This document shows positions 11,198 to 22,870 of a stretch of DNA of 64,000 bases, in pieces. The notes beneath the pieces are model-generated. The model had not been told where the DNA came from and did not search any database. It was given only the letters and a program-made list of their open reading frames with translations. Numbering within the stretch: position 1 is the first letter of the stretch; each line of letters opens with the position of its first letter. The DNA is from Candidatus Mycoplasma haematominutum 'Birmingham 1' (lineage in GTDB: Bacteria; Bacillota_I; Bacilli_A; Mycoplasmatales; Mycoplasmoidaceae), in the NCBI RefSeq assembly GCF_000319365.1, contig NC_021007.1, positions 310,001 through 374,000 of the forward strand, in the 5' to 3' direction. The position numbers were made by a program, and so were the translations under genes.

Positions 11198-11273
11198 GCC
11201 ATTAACAGCAAACATAAGTAAGATCGCTATTATTAGCCATTAACAGCAAACATAAGTAAGATCGCTATTATTA
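11198..11273. repeat. 38-bp tandem duplication at the 3' end of atpE
   Basis: Two exact consecutive 38-bp units (11198-11235 and 11236-11273). The upper unit encodes the end of AtpE, and the lower copy follows it out of frame, giving TAA TAA directly after Asn-Gly. Without the duplication the frame would run on for 19 more codons. Confidence 0.9.
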
Positions 11274-11526
11274 GCCCGTATATAGCAACACTTTCACACA
11301 CTGCTGCACCAACAATGAACTGTCGAAATATCAGAGCCTCGACCTCAGGGTTTCTTGCCAACGCCTCAATTGCCTTACCTCCAATGAAACCCTGAGCCAA
11401 CGCGGCACCGCAACCGGCTAACATAGCTACACCGGCACCGATATACTGCATCTTGTTACCGTCCGCAAACGGTAACAAGATTAAAGTTTTTCTTATTTGT
11501 TCTAATAACGACTCTAAAAAACTCAC
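11233..11526 (-). CDS. atpE: ATP synthase F0 subunit c
   Basis: 97 aa, two transmembrane helices. Residues about 27-55 contain GAGVAMLAGCGAALAQGFIGGKA, and residues about 60-95 contain the second helix with the proton-carrying acid in VCESVAIYGL. The polar loop ARNPE is typical. It forms the proton-translocating c-ring in the membrane. The gene is alone here, without other atp genes, inside the surface-gene array. A tandem duplication has cut its C-terminal tail. A TAAAAT box lies 23 nt upstream. Confidence 0.93.
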   Translation of the reverse strand: MSFLESLLEQIRKTLILLPFADGNKMQYIGAGVAMLAGCGAALAQGFIGGKAIEALARNPEVEALIFRQFIVGAAVCESVAIYGLIIAILLMFAVNG

Positions 11527-11548
11527 TAATAAAAGGGTAAAAAACTAA

Positions 11549-11554
11549 ATTTTA
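11549..11554 (-). promoter_or_regulatory. Promoter-like -10 box of atpE
   Basis: TAAAAT within GGGTAAAATTTAGTTTTTT, 23 nt before the atpE start. The surrounding GGGTAA...TTACCC also forms an inverted repeat. Confidence 0.45.
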
Positions 11555-11603
11555 CCCTTAAAAAGAGTAAGTTTAAGTAGTTTTCCCCCGGTTTTCTAAA
11601 AAA

Positions 11604-12540
11604 TTAACTACCTAAAAATTTTTCAATGTTTTGAATTTCTAACTGGAATTTTTCTCCAAAACTGTGAAAATTGGCCTGTAAAGTCTTAAATTTATTGTAA
11701 TTTTCGTGACTTTTTTTCAATTTTTCACTATTAGTATTTAGTTCGCTGGTTGTCTGCGAAGCTCTATTGTTGGTTTTCTGAATAGTACTATTCACTAATT
11801 GCATATATTGCTCAAGCCAGGTAATAATCGCAGTGGTTTTTAATTTTTGAGCATAAAGTTGCCAATCCTGCAAAACAGTACCTAGCTGGTGTTCGGTGAT
11901 TTTAGATCTAGTCTCTGTAATGCTTTTATTTAATTCTTCGAACTTAGACTTAACTGAAGTTAATGTTTCTTGAGCCTTTTGACCTTCTGTTGTCGCCCCC
12001 CCCCGAACTACTTGACTCGCTTGAGGATTGGTTAGTTTGAAATTCTGCAATTACTTTAGACATGGAAGATTCCCAAGTACTTAGCAGCCTATTTAATTGA
12101 TTCCCATAGTCCAGAGAGGTTTTTACTAGTGCTAAATCTGACTCTAATTTCAATTTCTGCTCTACCTGCTGCTTTAATTCTTCAGACTTAGACTTCAGAG
12201 TCTCTATTTTAGACTTAATAGTTTCATAGAGGGAAGTCAAGCTTGCTTCATTAACAGCTATTTTCTCAAATAAATCTAGAGAAGTAGTAAATTCTTGATC
12301 TTTAGAAGCTTCAGCAGCTTCTTTGGACTTATTAAATTTAGTTTTTCACTCACTTAGCCTTTGTTTAGTTTCCCCTAGAAGTTGTTCTAATTTTTCTAAT
12401 TGAAAGTCTACTCCTTCTTGAGATCTAAAGAAAAAAGTTTCTCCAGAAACCGATGTGTAGGGAACTAAGTATGAAGCTATTCCTCCAGAGGAGGCTATAG
12501 TGCTTCCTCCTAGCAAAAATTTAGAAAGGGAAAACATCAT
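11604..12540 (-). CDS. Phase-variable family A coiled-coil protein, OFF (G9)
   Basis: 311 codons if in frame. Leader FSLSKFLLGGSTIASSGGIASYLV, a coiled coil of about 130 residues, Ser-rich linker, tract at 11996-12004, then GATTEGQKAQETLTSVKSKFEEL and a second coiled coil. With 9 G the leader half ends 14 codons after the tract (stop at 11950); 8 or 11 G would be ON. It has no Cys near the end, unlike other family A members. TGA-Trp at 12346. Confidence 0.78.
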
Positions 12541-12592
12541 TTTAAATTTCTACTAAAAAATAAAGATTAACTAAAGATAAAAGTCTAAAAAT

Positions 12593-12799
12593 TTAAGATT
12601 TTTTGGCTTTTAAATCCAATTCATATAATTTAGCCTCTATTTCATCTAATTCTTGAACAGCTTCTGATATTTTTTTCTCTGCAGCATCAATAATTACCTC
12701 CTGTTGGTCTAATTCAGCTTCTAAATGTTCTAATCGTTTTCTCAATTTCTCCTCCTCTGTTAACTGTGGCTTCGACTCTTTCTTAGATTTTTTAGACAT
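12593..12799 (-). CDS. Small cytoplasmic coiled-coil protein
   Basis: 68 aa, ATG start 4 nt after the stop of the upstream gene, so probably translationally coupled. Very charged: a Lys-rich start (MSKKSKKESK) then heptad-like EEKLRKRLEHLEAELDQQEV. No leader, no homopolymer, no recognised family. It could be a chaperone-like or assembly partner of the surface proteins, but nothing shows this. Confidence 0.6.
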   Translation of the reverse strand: MSKKSKKESKPQLTEEEKLRKRLEHLEAELDQQEVIIDAAEKKISEAVQELDEIEAKLYELDLKAKKS

Positions 12800-12803
12800 C
12801 TCA

Positions 12804-13841
12804 TTAACTAGTCGTTTTGCAAACTGAGCTATCCGGAGTTAATGGAGAATTGCAGATAGAGTTTTGAAGCTGACCTAATCAATTGGCAAGGGTTTTTTCT
12901 CCTTGCCTTAATGCTTCTCATTTATTGTATATTTCTTGCAGAGAGGCATAGGATTGGTTTAAAGTTTCTGTTTTAGATTTGCTGCTTTCTATCTTAGTGG
13001 TAATTGTCTTACTGTGTTCTTCTGAAACTTTTTTAAGTCCATCAGATAGTGTCTTTAATTCTTGTTGCACTTTAGTATAAGCTGTCTCTTGATATGAGCC
13101 TCACAAGTGGTTAATTGCATTTTTACTCACCAATTTTCTCAAACTATCCAGTTGCTGAGTTAAAACTGTTTTTGAGCTTTCTAGTTGAGTTTTTGCTTCT
13201 TTCGAGGCCGGAGTGCCCCCCCCCTCGGAGCTACTAACGGATGGAGATGAGTTTTCAGTAGTCACTCCTTCCGTGTTGTTTGATAGTCATTGATTTACAC
13301 TAGCACAGTCTTTAGCTCCGTCATTATTGTTAAAAGCACACAAAATCTGATTTACTGCTGCTCCTCATTGAGAAATAACAGTACCGGTTTTTAGCATAGC
13401 ATCATTGTAGTACTTTAATGCTGACACTAGTGAGTCAATATCTAACTTTTGAGCAGCTATCCTAGTTTGTTGGACTCCTAATTTTCCCAACTGTTGTACT
13501 AACTCCTGAAGCTCCCTATAAATTTTTTCTAGTTCCTGTTCTGCTGTACTTACCTTCTTTAACTGTGCTTCTACCTCAGTATGAGTTTTATTTTTAGTCT
13601 TAGCTACTCCCTGAATAGCCTTATTAAACAACTGATATTTTTCCCTTATCTGAGTCAACAATTGCTGTTCAGTTGCTAGCAATCTGGAAAACTGAGTTTT
13701 ATCTAACTCGCTAATCTCTTCTCTTTCATAAATTAAATTAGTATCTTTACTGCTCAAATATTGGGGTAGGAAATATGCAGATAATCCAGAAGCGCTCAAT
13801 CCTGTTAAGCCTAAACTAGTCAGTTTGGGGAGAAAAAGCAT
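12804..13841 (-). CDS. Phase-variable family A coiled-coil protein, ON (G9)
   Basis: 345 aa. Leader LGLTGLSASGLSAYFLPQYL, then about 130 residues of Gln/Glu/Lys-rich coiled coil, a Cys segment (ILCAFNN, DCASVNQW), tract 13216-13224 in frame (EGGGTPASKEAK), and a second coiled coil ending SICNSPLTPDSSVC. The paired Cys residues before the tract and at the C-terminus recur across family A. Several TGA-Trp (13365, 13288 region, tail). Confidence 0.85.
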
Positions 13842-13911
13842 TTCCGGAGAATTAAATTGCTAGAGATGACTAATTTGACTCTCTCTTTCTCTCTGGAATT
13901 ATCCCACTCAA

Positions 13912-15375
13912 CTATTTCCGCTTCAATGTAGGTTTAGTTACCTTTACCTGACCTCAATCCCGCTCTAATTCATCCATTGTCTTACCTACTCACTGAATTC
14001 TCTCCCATCTGTTCGAAAAGTGAGTCATATCTGTTAAGTTGAACTTGTTGTAAACATTCTCTCAATATCTCTGAGTATTTCGATTAACTCCAGAGTATCA
14101 GTCCGAAATTCACTTTGCAAAATTATCCCTATATCCTAGATTCTTAGAATTAGCTCCACGATCTAATTCATAAATATCTAGTAGGTTTCAAGCTCCTGCT
14201 TTAGCTATATTTTGGTACGTAATTCTAGCAGGAGAGTTTATACCCTCTAGTTTATAGGTATAAGCATATCAGCTCATCAGATTTAATAAAAAGTTATTTC
14301 CTCACTTTAACTTAGGATCTACATATTTTTTATCTTTGCCTACAGAAATTCTCTGTCGACCTTCTACCGCCCGCTTTCAAGAATTATTATTTCTCGCCTG
14401 ATATTCAGAAAGAGGTTTGTGATGTATTCACATTCTATAAGTTTTGCCCTCATGTCATCTAGAAAGTACTGAGACCTCTGGATGATACTGAGTAGCTTGA
14501 TAGTGATTATTTTTGAAAAGAGCATACTTACTATTTTCTCCCTGAGATTCTGTGATTTTAGAATCTTTTCACTCAGAGAGCCAGAGTCTCAGTAATTTTT
14601 CCGGAGCTGAGACTAAATATAGATCCGCATCGTCAGATGCTTTAACTATCTTATTTAGAGTATCTCTTCTCTTATGTTCTTCTCTCTCAGCACCGCTAGA
14701 AGACATAACCTTCTGGAAATTATCAGTTGAAGCTGTAAAACCTTTTCACTTAGTACTGTATTCCTCCAATTCTGTAGGTAGTGAATGCTGATCCACCTTA
14801 ACTCAACCCTCTTCTAGGGTGCTTTTCACAAGATTATTAGGCAACTCGTAATTTTTGGGAAATTCTACAGCAATGTATGGAAAATCATAATTTCAAAAAG
14901 GTAATTTTTCCTGACCTTCCCTAAAGTAAGAGAAAATCTTCCCCTCCGGTACTTTCCTATTATCCTCCCTGAAGAATTTTTCCCAAGCATCTAAAATTGT
15001 CATCTCTTTCGCTCCACTAGGTCCTTCATCTTTTTTAGTTATTCGAGCTCCACTGAGAGCTTCTTCTTTGAACTCCCTAGCACCATATAATTTTTTAAAT
15101 TCACTCAAATCTACAGTTCTTTTCATATTTTCAAAGAATGCGTGATTAACAGCTAAATCATTTCATGCAGCTTCTCCCGCAAGAGTATTAGCATAGCCTG
15201 CTGTATCTTTAGTAGTTAATTCTCTCCCTATTTCTGCAGAATTAATTAACTGCCCCCCCCTGAAATTAAAGAAATTTAAGTGATCTCCAAATGAATACGC
15301 TAGGGGAACTACTGAAGCAGAACTAACTCCCGCAAATATAACTGCATACTTTAGCCAGAGTGGAGAAAATGTCAT
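13912..15375 (-). CDS. Phase-variable Trp-rich surface protein, ON (G8)
   Basis: 487 aa, the longest gene in the array, checked codon by codon with more than ten TGA-Trp. Leader LWLKYAVIFAGVSSASVVPL; tract 15253-15260 in frame (FNFRGGQLIN). After about residue 150 the sequence is not coiled coil but mixed and aromatic-rich (YHPEVSVLSRWHEGKTYR, LMSWYAYTYKLEG). I do not recognise the fold. The gene cut by the left window edge has a similar leader. It sits within the family A run, 70 nt before the next gene. Confidence 0.82.
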
Positions 15376-15428
15376 ATTAACTAGGTAAAGACTTTACTAG
15401 CAGATTTTAGAGCCTAAATGTAAAAATT

Positions 15429-16460
15429 CTAAGACTGTACTGAATCCATCTGACATAATGCTGGACTTTGACTTGAAGAGAGCATACATAGATAATGCTG
15501 TAATTGACCACTATATCTTCCTAAAACAGCAGCATTAGACTTTAAGGTTTTCCACTTTCTATTACTATCTTTTAATTTTCCATAAGATTCATTGAGAGTC
15601 TGAACTGTCTGATTTCCCTCGTCTACCTTAGTCTTTAATTCTTCAGCTTCAATTTTTTTAATTTCTGTTTTTTTAGTCTCTATTTTGTCCTTAAAACCTG
15701 TGAGGAAATTTTTTCTAAATAATTCTTGCAATAATCCTGAGTAGTGAGCATCTCTAATTTTTGTAATTAAAGCTCTTAATTCAGTTTGTTTCTTAGTAAG
15801 TTCCTCTTTTGAGTTTTTAATTTGGTTGAGTGCATTTGTTGAGCTTTCTGTGCCCCCCCCCTGTGCACTAACTGAAGATTGAGCCGCATCAATTGTCTTT
15901 TTAAATCATTCTTTTGCGGAGCTATCACAATTAGATTTATTATCTAGTGCACATACAATTTTCTCGAGTGATTCTCCCCAAGAGTAAATTGCGCTTCCCA
16001 AGGTATGTAGTGATTTATTGGAGTAATCCAAACTCTGCAGTACTGCCTCATGTCCTAATCTTTTGCCCTCCATTTCATGTAACTTTTTAAATGACTCTGT
16101 TAGTTTAGAGAGTATATCTTTACTTTCTTGATAGATTTTCTGCAGCTTCCCCTCTGTTTCTGACACTTGCTGCAATTCCTGTTGTATTTCCGAGTGTGTC
16201 TTACTTTTCTTACTATTAGTATCTCCTATAGTTGTCTTAAATTTTGAGATCAACGCTTCTAGTTGGGATTTCAGCTCTTGTTCCGAGGAGAGAAACTTCG
16301 AAAAACTTCTATCTAGCTCCTGAGAAGCTGATTCACTATATATTAAGTCTGAATCGCTATTTTTCCCCACCAATAATTGAGGGGTGAAGTAAGCTCCTAT
16401 ACCTGTAGAGCCCAGCCCTGTAAGTCCTAAGCTAATTAATTTAGTTGATGAAGACAACAT
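15429..16460 (-). CDS. Phase-variable family A coiled-coil protein, ON (G9)
   Basis: 343 aa, ATG start. Leader LISLGLTGLGSTGIGAYFTP, coiled coil, IVCALDNKSNC, tract 15853-15861 in frame (QGGGTESSTNAL), second coiled coil with ETKKTEIKKIEAEELK, end HYLCMLSSSQSPALCQ. The ATG lies 7 nt after the stop of the next gene upstream. Confidence 0.86.
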
Positions 16461-16467
16461 AAATTAA

Positions 16468-17502
16468 TTAGTGAAGCTGTTTGGGACAGACAGTTGATTC
16501 TCTGGGATGGAGGTCATTGCATAAAAAAGACTGAATACTTGATTTATGTCTATGTAATACAGTTTCATTGGATTTAATTATCTCCCACTTTTGATAATTA
16601 GTCTTTAGGTTTTCATAAGACTTATTTAATTCTCTAGTGGTTTCCTGACTTGTTGCAACCGAAGTCTGTAAGTTCTGAGTTAAAGAATTTGAAAGTGAAG
16701 TTAAAAAAGTTGCTTTATTTTCATAGTGCTGTTTTCCCTGAGTAGATAAAGCTTCAGCTACTGTTACCTTAAGTTGTTGAATTAAGTTTTTATTTAGTGC
16801 TGTAGCTAATGCTTGTAACTTGGTTTCAAGCGCCTGTTTTGACTGTTCTAACTGATTAAGTGCCGCTTTCGAACTTTCTGTGCCCCCCCCCGAAGTACTA
16901 GCCAATGCAACTGGTTCGGCGTCTTGAGTGCTGCCTTGATTTTTCAATCACTCTTTGGCTTTAGACTCACAATCTGAAGCTGCTCCTTTATTATCGATAG
17001 CGCAGATAAATTTCTTTAGAGAGCTACCTCATTCATGCATATAAGAATTAGCCTGAAACATGAGCTGATTATAGGTTGAAAAACTTTTCAAGGCTGCTTC
17101 GACTTCTAATTTCTTTTTATTGTTCTCAAACAGAGATTTCAAAATTTTTTCCATCTCTTGAATTAACTTTTCATTTTGCTTATATTCTGATTCCAATTTC
17201 TCTTCCCGTTCAGCTACTTTCTGAAAACTAGTTTCTATTTCTTTCCTCTGAGTTTCTTTTTTCGATTGAGTATTTTTAAGCACCGACTCAAATTTGCTAT
17301 ACAAGCCCGATAATTTAGACTCAAGCTCTGCTGCGCTTTCTAGATAGGTAGAAACATTAATTTCCTCTCCCCTATCATTCGATAGCTGTCCTGGGAAACT
17401 TTTCCCCTCTATTAAAAAAGGGGTAAAGTATATTCCTGCTCCTGTAGAGCCTAGCCCTGTAAGTCCTAGACTAACTAACTTAGATAAACCTAAAAAAGGC
17501 AT
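16468..17502 (-). CDS. Phase-variable family A coiled-coil protein, ON (G9)
   Basis: 344 aa. Leader MPFLGLSKLVSLGLTGLGST, coiled coil (EREEKLESEYKQNEKLIQEM), FICAIDNKGAASDC, tract 16883-16891 in frame (TSGGGTESSKAAL), second coiled coil, end SFLCNDLHPRESTVC. TGA-Trp at 17029 and about 16948. The start region MPFLGLSKL is the intact counterpart of the poly-C start of the pseudogene at 1002-2032. Confidence 0.86.
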
Positions 17503-17518
17503 TTTTGAGTGATTCTAA

Positions 17519-18554
17519 CTAAAGGTTTTTGGGAAAAACGCAATTGCCTTGAGTTGAAGAGGGGGATAACACACAAATTGAATTTTGAATATCTCCCCTT
17601 CATCTGTGAATCGCAGAAGTTACTTTTTTAAATTCCTCTCATTTAGTAATGGAACTTTGAAGTTTAGTGTAATTTTCATTTAAGGTATCTGTCTCGCTTT
17701 TGCTAGAATTATCTATCTTTTGAATTTCCTCATTAAATTGACGTTGTAATTCTTGAAGTGCTAATAATCCTTTTTCATATGCAGAGTGTTTTCGCTCCAA
17801 ATAGGATTGATTATGAATAGTAGCGAAATTTAGTGCTCCTGTACCCACAAATAATTTTTTTAGCTTTTCTTTTTCCTGCTTAATTTTTTCTGCTGCCTCC
17901 TGTAATTGTTTAAGTGCAGTGCTGGATGCTTCAGTGCCCCCCCCCCCACTGAGCTTGAACGGTAGTATTTCCTGTAGATTCGCTCTCTGTAACTCAAGTT
18001 TTTGTTTCAGTATCACAATTTTTAGTTCCCCGTTGATCATTAATGGCGCACAAAAATTTCTCTAGGGAAAGTCCTCAACCGGAAATTACATTTCCTAGTG
18101 AAAGAAGAAATTTATTTCAGTACTTAGTCTGATGTAATAATTGCTCTATCTGTAATTTTTTTTCACTAGTCTCATAGTAAGTTTTCATAAATTCCTGCAA
18201 CTGTTTTAAATAAGTTTCATTCTTTTCGTATAGCTGCTGTAATTTGGATTCTGTTTCCTGCACTTTTGTAAAAAAAGATGTAATTGTCTTATGTTCGCTC
18301 TTAATAGAGTCAATTAATGCTGCAATCGAAGCTGAATAATTTTTAAATATTTCCTCTAGTTTATCTAAATTTGCCTTATTTTGATCCGTAAGTCTTGTTA
18401 ATTGAGATTCAGAAAATTCATCACTATTGGAAAAATACAGTAGATTGGAAGATTCTCCCGCATCAGTAAGTAGCCCGGGAGTAAAGTAAGCTCCTAAACC
18501 AGTAGCGCTTAGTCCAGTTAAACCTGAACTAACTAATTTAGCTAGAGAAAGCAA
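17519..18554 (-). CDS. Phase-variable family A coiled-coil protein, OFF (G11)
   Basis: TTG start two nucleotides after the stop of the upstream gene. Leader LAKLVSSGLTGLSATGLGAYF, coiled coil, KFLCAINDQRGTKNC, tract 17937-17947. With 11 G the leader half stops 9 codons beyond the tract; 10 G (or 7, 13) restores GTEASSTALKQLQEAAEK and the second half ending SICVLSPSSTQGNC, 344 aa. TGA-Trp at 18117, 18075 and 17994. Confidence 0.82.
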
Positions 18555-18556
18555 AA

Positions 18557-19592
18557 CTATCTACCTAGGGAGGAATCTCCCTCACTAACTAGACTCTTCT
18601 TTCTGTAATTTTCCAAAACTCCCTTATATTGGGAAATGCTGCTCTCAAGCATCTTGATACCTTCTCACTTCCTGTAAAAATCATTTAAGTTGGAATAAAA
18701 CTTATTTAACTCTTCAGTCTTAAATTGAGTTTGTTGCGCGTTAGAGTCTAACTTCTCTTTTTGGGTGTTCAATTGTTGTTTTAACTGTGTTAATGCTGTT
18801 TCTATTCTATTTTTAAAAGTATCTACAATTTCTTTTTCATGAGTTCTGGCTCAAAGACTCATTAAATTAGTTCAGAACTCTCTTTTGAGTTTTTGAAGCT
18901 CTTGCTCTAACTCTTCTTTGGAATCTTGTAGCTGTTTTTTGGCTTGATCTGAGCCTGTTCCTGGATTTGAACTGTCGGCGCCCCCCCCCGGTTAAATTAC
19001 TAGTACTTCCTGAACTGTTTGAGCTGAATCATGAATTGGCTTTGGAGCGACAATTATTTTCTGCTGCGTTTTCAAGCGCACATATCAACTCCTGCACAGA
19101 AACGCCTCATCCATGCATTACCCCACTAACTTTCTTTAAACTCTCTTTCAAAAATTCCAGCCTTTTAGCACTTTCTTCTGCCTCCAATTTTTTAGCAGAC
19201 ACATCGTGTTCGTATTTGCCTAACTTTCCTATTTCCTCCAATATTTCCCTATTGCTATCATAAAACGTCTTTAACTCTTGTTCTGTACTAGACACTTTCT
19301 CAAAAAATTCCCTGATTTTAGAGTATTCCTGAGTTTTTTCTGTAGTTAACGCTTTGAGAGTTTCAATAAATTTAGAAATTTCTGCATTTATTTTTTCAAT
19401 AATTAATTTTTCCCCATCTATGAATTTTTTTAATGCTTTCCCCTCTGATACTAGATTGCTTGAACTAGAAGAATCAAAAAGAGGGGAGGTGGAGGCTCCT
19501 TCAAAAAGTTGAAGGCCGAAATATAGCGCAAGTCCAGAAGTATTAAGTCCTAATACTCCAGAAGTAATTAATTTAGCTAATGGAAATGACAT
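18557..19592 (-). CDS. Phase-variable family A coiled-coil protein, OFF (G9)
   Basis: ATG start. Leader FPLAKLITSGVLGLNTSGLAL, coiled coil, VSVQELICALENAAENNC, tract 18981-18989. Leader frame after the tract reads GRRQFKS and stops later; 8 or 11 G gives GADSSNPGTGSDQAKKQL and a 344-aa product ending SLVSEGDSSLGR. The stop is 2 nt before the TTG of the next gene. Confidence 0.8.
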
Positions 19593-19596
19593 AAAT

Positions 19597-20648
19597 TTAT
19601 TTAGCTATAGTTAATTCTTTACATCCGTCTTTATTTATATTGTGTAGATTAGTGCACAATGCATTTTTTAATAATCCTTGATAGGCATAAATAGTAGAAG
19701 ATGCCTGCTTCAGCTGTTCTCATTTTTTATTAGATCAAGCTAATTTGGTATAAGTTTCATTTAATTTTTCTGCCTTCTGATTACTCTCAGTAACTCCCTT
19801 TTGAATTTCATCATTCATGGACTGAAGCTTAGTTTGGGAAGATGTCAATTGGTGACTATAGAACTTATCTGTCTGCTCTTGATTTCACTGTTGAATTCAG
19901 TATTTTATATTTAAGCCTACATTTGTCTTTATTAATTCTTTCAACTTTTGCTTTTTTCCAGCTAATTGAGTAACTACCCCTTTAAGAGTATCTATAGCTT
20001 GTTTTGAGCCTTCGCCTTGTGTGGTGTTGGCGCCCCCCCCCCGAGGTTTACTTCCAATGTTGTGGTTTTCTCATATTGGTCATCTTTGTGTCAATTGTTT
20101 AAGTTTGTGCATTGAGTTTTTCCAGCTGAATTGTGAATTTCGCACAAAATAGTTTCTATAGCCTTGCCCCAAGCATCTACAGTAGTTCCAATAGAATGAA
20201 GGGACTTATTTATAAATTGAGTTTGCTGCAATTCTGCAGAATTTCGCAATTTTCTTTGATTTATAGAATAATGATCCTCCACTAACTTCTTTAACTCAGC
20301 TAATTTTGATTTATTTTGTTCATACGATTGTTGCAATTCTACCTCTTCCTGTTTAACCTTCGAAAATTGTGTCAATATTTCGGAGTGAGTCTTACTAGTA
20401 GTAGTGCCTATTCCCTGTAATGCTGTCTTAAATTTTTCCAGTAAGTCTGCTAATTTTTTTAATACGATTGCCTCCTTGGTCTCAAAATTGACTAACTTCG
20501 AATCAGAAATTTCCTGTTCTGCCTCCGAATAAACAAGGTCGGTAGATTCACTATCTAGCTCTGCGAGACTAGGTATGAAAAAAGCTCCCAAACTGGTAAC
20601 GCTTAGTCCTGACAATCCCACACTGACTAACTTTGCTAATCCTATCAA
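19597..20648 (-). CDS. Phase-variable family A coiled-coil protein, OFF (G10)
   Basis: TTG start in frame with the upstream stop (TAG AAG TTG). Leader IGLAKLVSVGLSGLSVTSL, coiled coil, ETILCEIHNSAGKTQC, tract 20033-20042. Ten G leads to a TAG within 14 codons; 8 or 11 G restores GANTTQGEGSKQAIDTLKG and an end ALCTNLHNINKDGC, about 350 aa. Confidence 0.82.
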
Positions 20649-20651
20649 CTT

Positions 20652-21706
20652 CTAAATTGTTTGATTTAACATGTTTGAACATTCTCCGCTCTGCTGCTCC
20701 TGACTTTGTTTTTGACTACAAATGGAATTAACTATCAATGATGAATAAGAATGTATCGAGCTTAAATGCTGCTTAATTATCTCTCATTTTTTATAAGTTT
20801 CCTCCAAAGATTGATAGGAAGAATTTAATTTTTCTGTTTGTGATTTAATTTCTTTCATTGATTCTTCTAATCCTTTATCATTCCAAGTTTTTAAAAATTG
20901 ACTATGCAGCTCTATCTCTCTGTTGAGTGAATCTCTTGCAGCCTTCAATAAAGAGCCTTCAAGTAATTTAGAGATATTTTTGTCTCTTAATGCTTTTAGT
21001 GCTTTTTTAATTTGTTCCTGCTTTTCTTTCAAGATTTTTTTAGACTCTGTTAATTGAGTAAGTGCTTCTTGAGAGGCTTTTGTGCCCCCCCCGAGGAAGT
21101 TTGCGCAATAATGTTTCTAGCGCTTGTTTCACTAGTGGAAGTTAATAATCAATCTTTAAGTTCTTCTTTATCACATTTTTTAGTTTGAGTTTGGTTGTCG
21201 ATAGCGCAGATAAACTGTTCTAGCGCAAAACCTCAAGTTCGGAAATTACTATAAATTTTTGCGAGCGATTCATTTAGATAATCAATTTCTGCAATTATTG
21301 CATCCAGTTGTAACTTCTTAGAATTTGCTCCTTGAATACCTTTAATAATTTTTCCAATTTCAGTTAATCATTTCTGACCCTTTTCATATTCAGCTTTCAG
21401 TTTCTCCTCTTCCTGTGTAATATTCTGAAAAGTAGTGTTCAGGGAATTGTGTTTCTCCTCTCGCTGTTTTTTTAATTCTTCAGTAATTTTCTGGAATTTA
21501 AGTTTCATTCCCTCTAACGTTTGTAAAAGAGAGGTTCTACTATTTTCTAAAGTTGAAAATTTCTTACTATCAAATGCTTCTCCGGTGGAATAAATGAAAT
21601 CAGCTGTTGAATTTTTTGAATCAGAAAACTTAGGTATGAAATAAAGACCTAATCCGGAAGCGCTTAGGCTGGCTAAGCCTGAGCTAATTAATTTAGCTAG
21701 TATCAA
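20652..21706 (-). CDS. Phase-variable family A coiled-coil protein, OFF (G8)
   Basis: TTG start preceded by an in-frame TAA two codons upstream. Leader LAKLISSGLASLSASGLGLY, coiled coil, QFICAIDNQTQTKKC, tract 21085-21092. Eight G ends in TAA after about 13 codons; 9 G restores GTKASQEALTQLTESKK and an end SICSQKQSQEQQSGEC, 351 aa. TGA-Trp at 21368. Confidence 0.82.
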
Positions 21707-21737
21707 AAAATCTTAAATCTTCATTTAGTCTTTCACC

Positions 21738-22863
21738 CTAATTTTTATAAGTTTGCAGTCTCTTCATAATATTCATTAATTTAGTGCTTATTTCTAGTTC
21801 AAGTGCTGCCTTAGAGTCTTCAATTTCTTTTTCTAAAGCCGCCTTCCCGGCATTGCATAAATTTCCTATAGGCAGCACCATACTTGTAACAACACATGTA
21901 ATTCTTCCCCTACTGTTCATAGTGCTGTAATATGCTTTTCAAACATCAGATATTCTCCCTACTGCATCAAGTCAATCTTGTTCAGACTCGAATAAATATC
22001 TATAGGGATGACTGGAACTTTCTCAAGCTCCTCAAGTAGTTTTTGCCTGCTCTTTCTCAAATTGAGGATTATCCGAATAATATTGATATTTATTTATAGG
22101 ACTGGAACGATGTCTAGTTCTCTGGTGAAATATATTTAACTCCTGACTAGTAAATCCTATTGTTCTTAGATGTTTAGGAATACAAGAGATGCAGGAAGCT
22201 GAATTTAATTTTTTTAACTGTTCAACTTCTGAGGTTTTAGACAGTTCAGAAAATAATTTTGATTGTTCGCTATCTAAGCTTTCAAACTTACTAAAAAATG
22301 CACTAATTACTTGTTTCTCCTGTAAATCCAAATGGGGAGAGGTGGTCATAGATTTTGGGGATCGCTTTATCCTTGGAGCGGGCAAAGTGTTGGTTATTCC
22401 AAAATTTTTAACCTTATCTAGTGCTGACTGAAATTTCCTACGATCATTGAAGTTTAATTGTTTACTCACTTCTTCCACCTTATTTTTAGACTTTCTATCT
22501 ATTTGCTCTAATTTTTTCTCTCTATCTACTTCTTTAAAAATAGTGGGAATATTTGTGGCATCTGCTCCTATTTCGGCTGAAGTATTTAATTCTAATAATG
22601 CTGCTATTTTCTCTTGAGGTGACTCTATTGTGGTGGTAGAAATTTCTGCATAATTTTTATCTCTTAAATTATTAATATTTTTGCTTTCTAGCTCTAATTT
22701 TTGTAGCCCTACAGATGCTTCCTTCTGAATTTGAAGTGCATTGGCGCCCCCCCCCGATAGATCAAGGTGGAAGTGAAATTGCCCCTAAATTCGGTGTTGC
22801 TCCCCCAACGCCAGAAGCGAGCAAAGCTAGGGGAATTGCTACCCTTAGTCTATTTCGAATCAA
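21738..22863 (-). CDS. Phase-variable family C CxxC surface protein, OFF (G9)
   Basis: TTG start. Leader LRVAIPLALLASGVGGATP; tract 22747-22755. Nine G frameshifts into GRQCTSNSEG and a stop; 8 or 11 G gives GANALQIQKEAS and a 374-aa product. The body has RIKRS, a helix LQEKQVISAFFSKFESLDSE, the pair CISCIPKHLRTIG, SQELNIFHQRT, HPYRYLFESEQDW and a tail ELEISTKLMNIMKR. First of three tandem close paralogues (also 22871 and 23983). Confidence 0.8.
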
Positions 22864-22870
22864 TTAAAAA

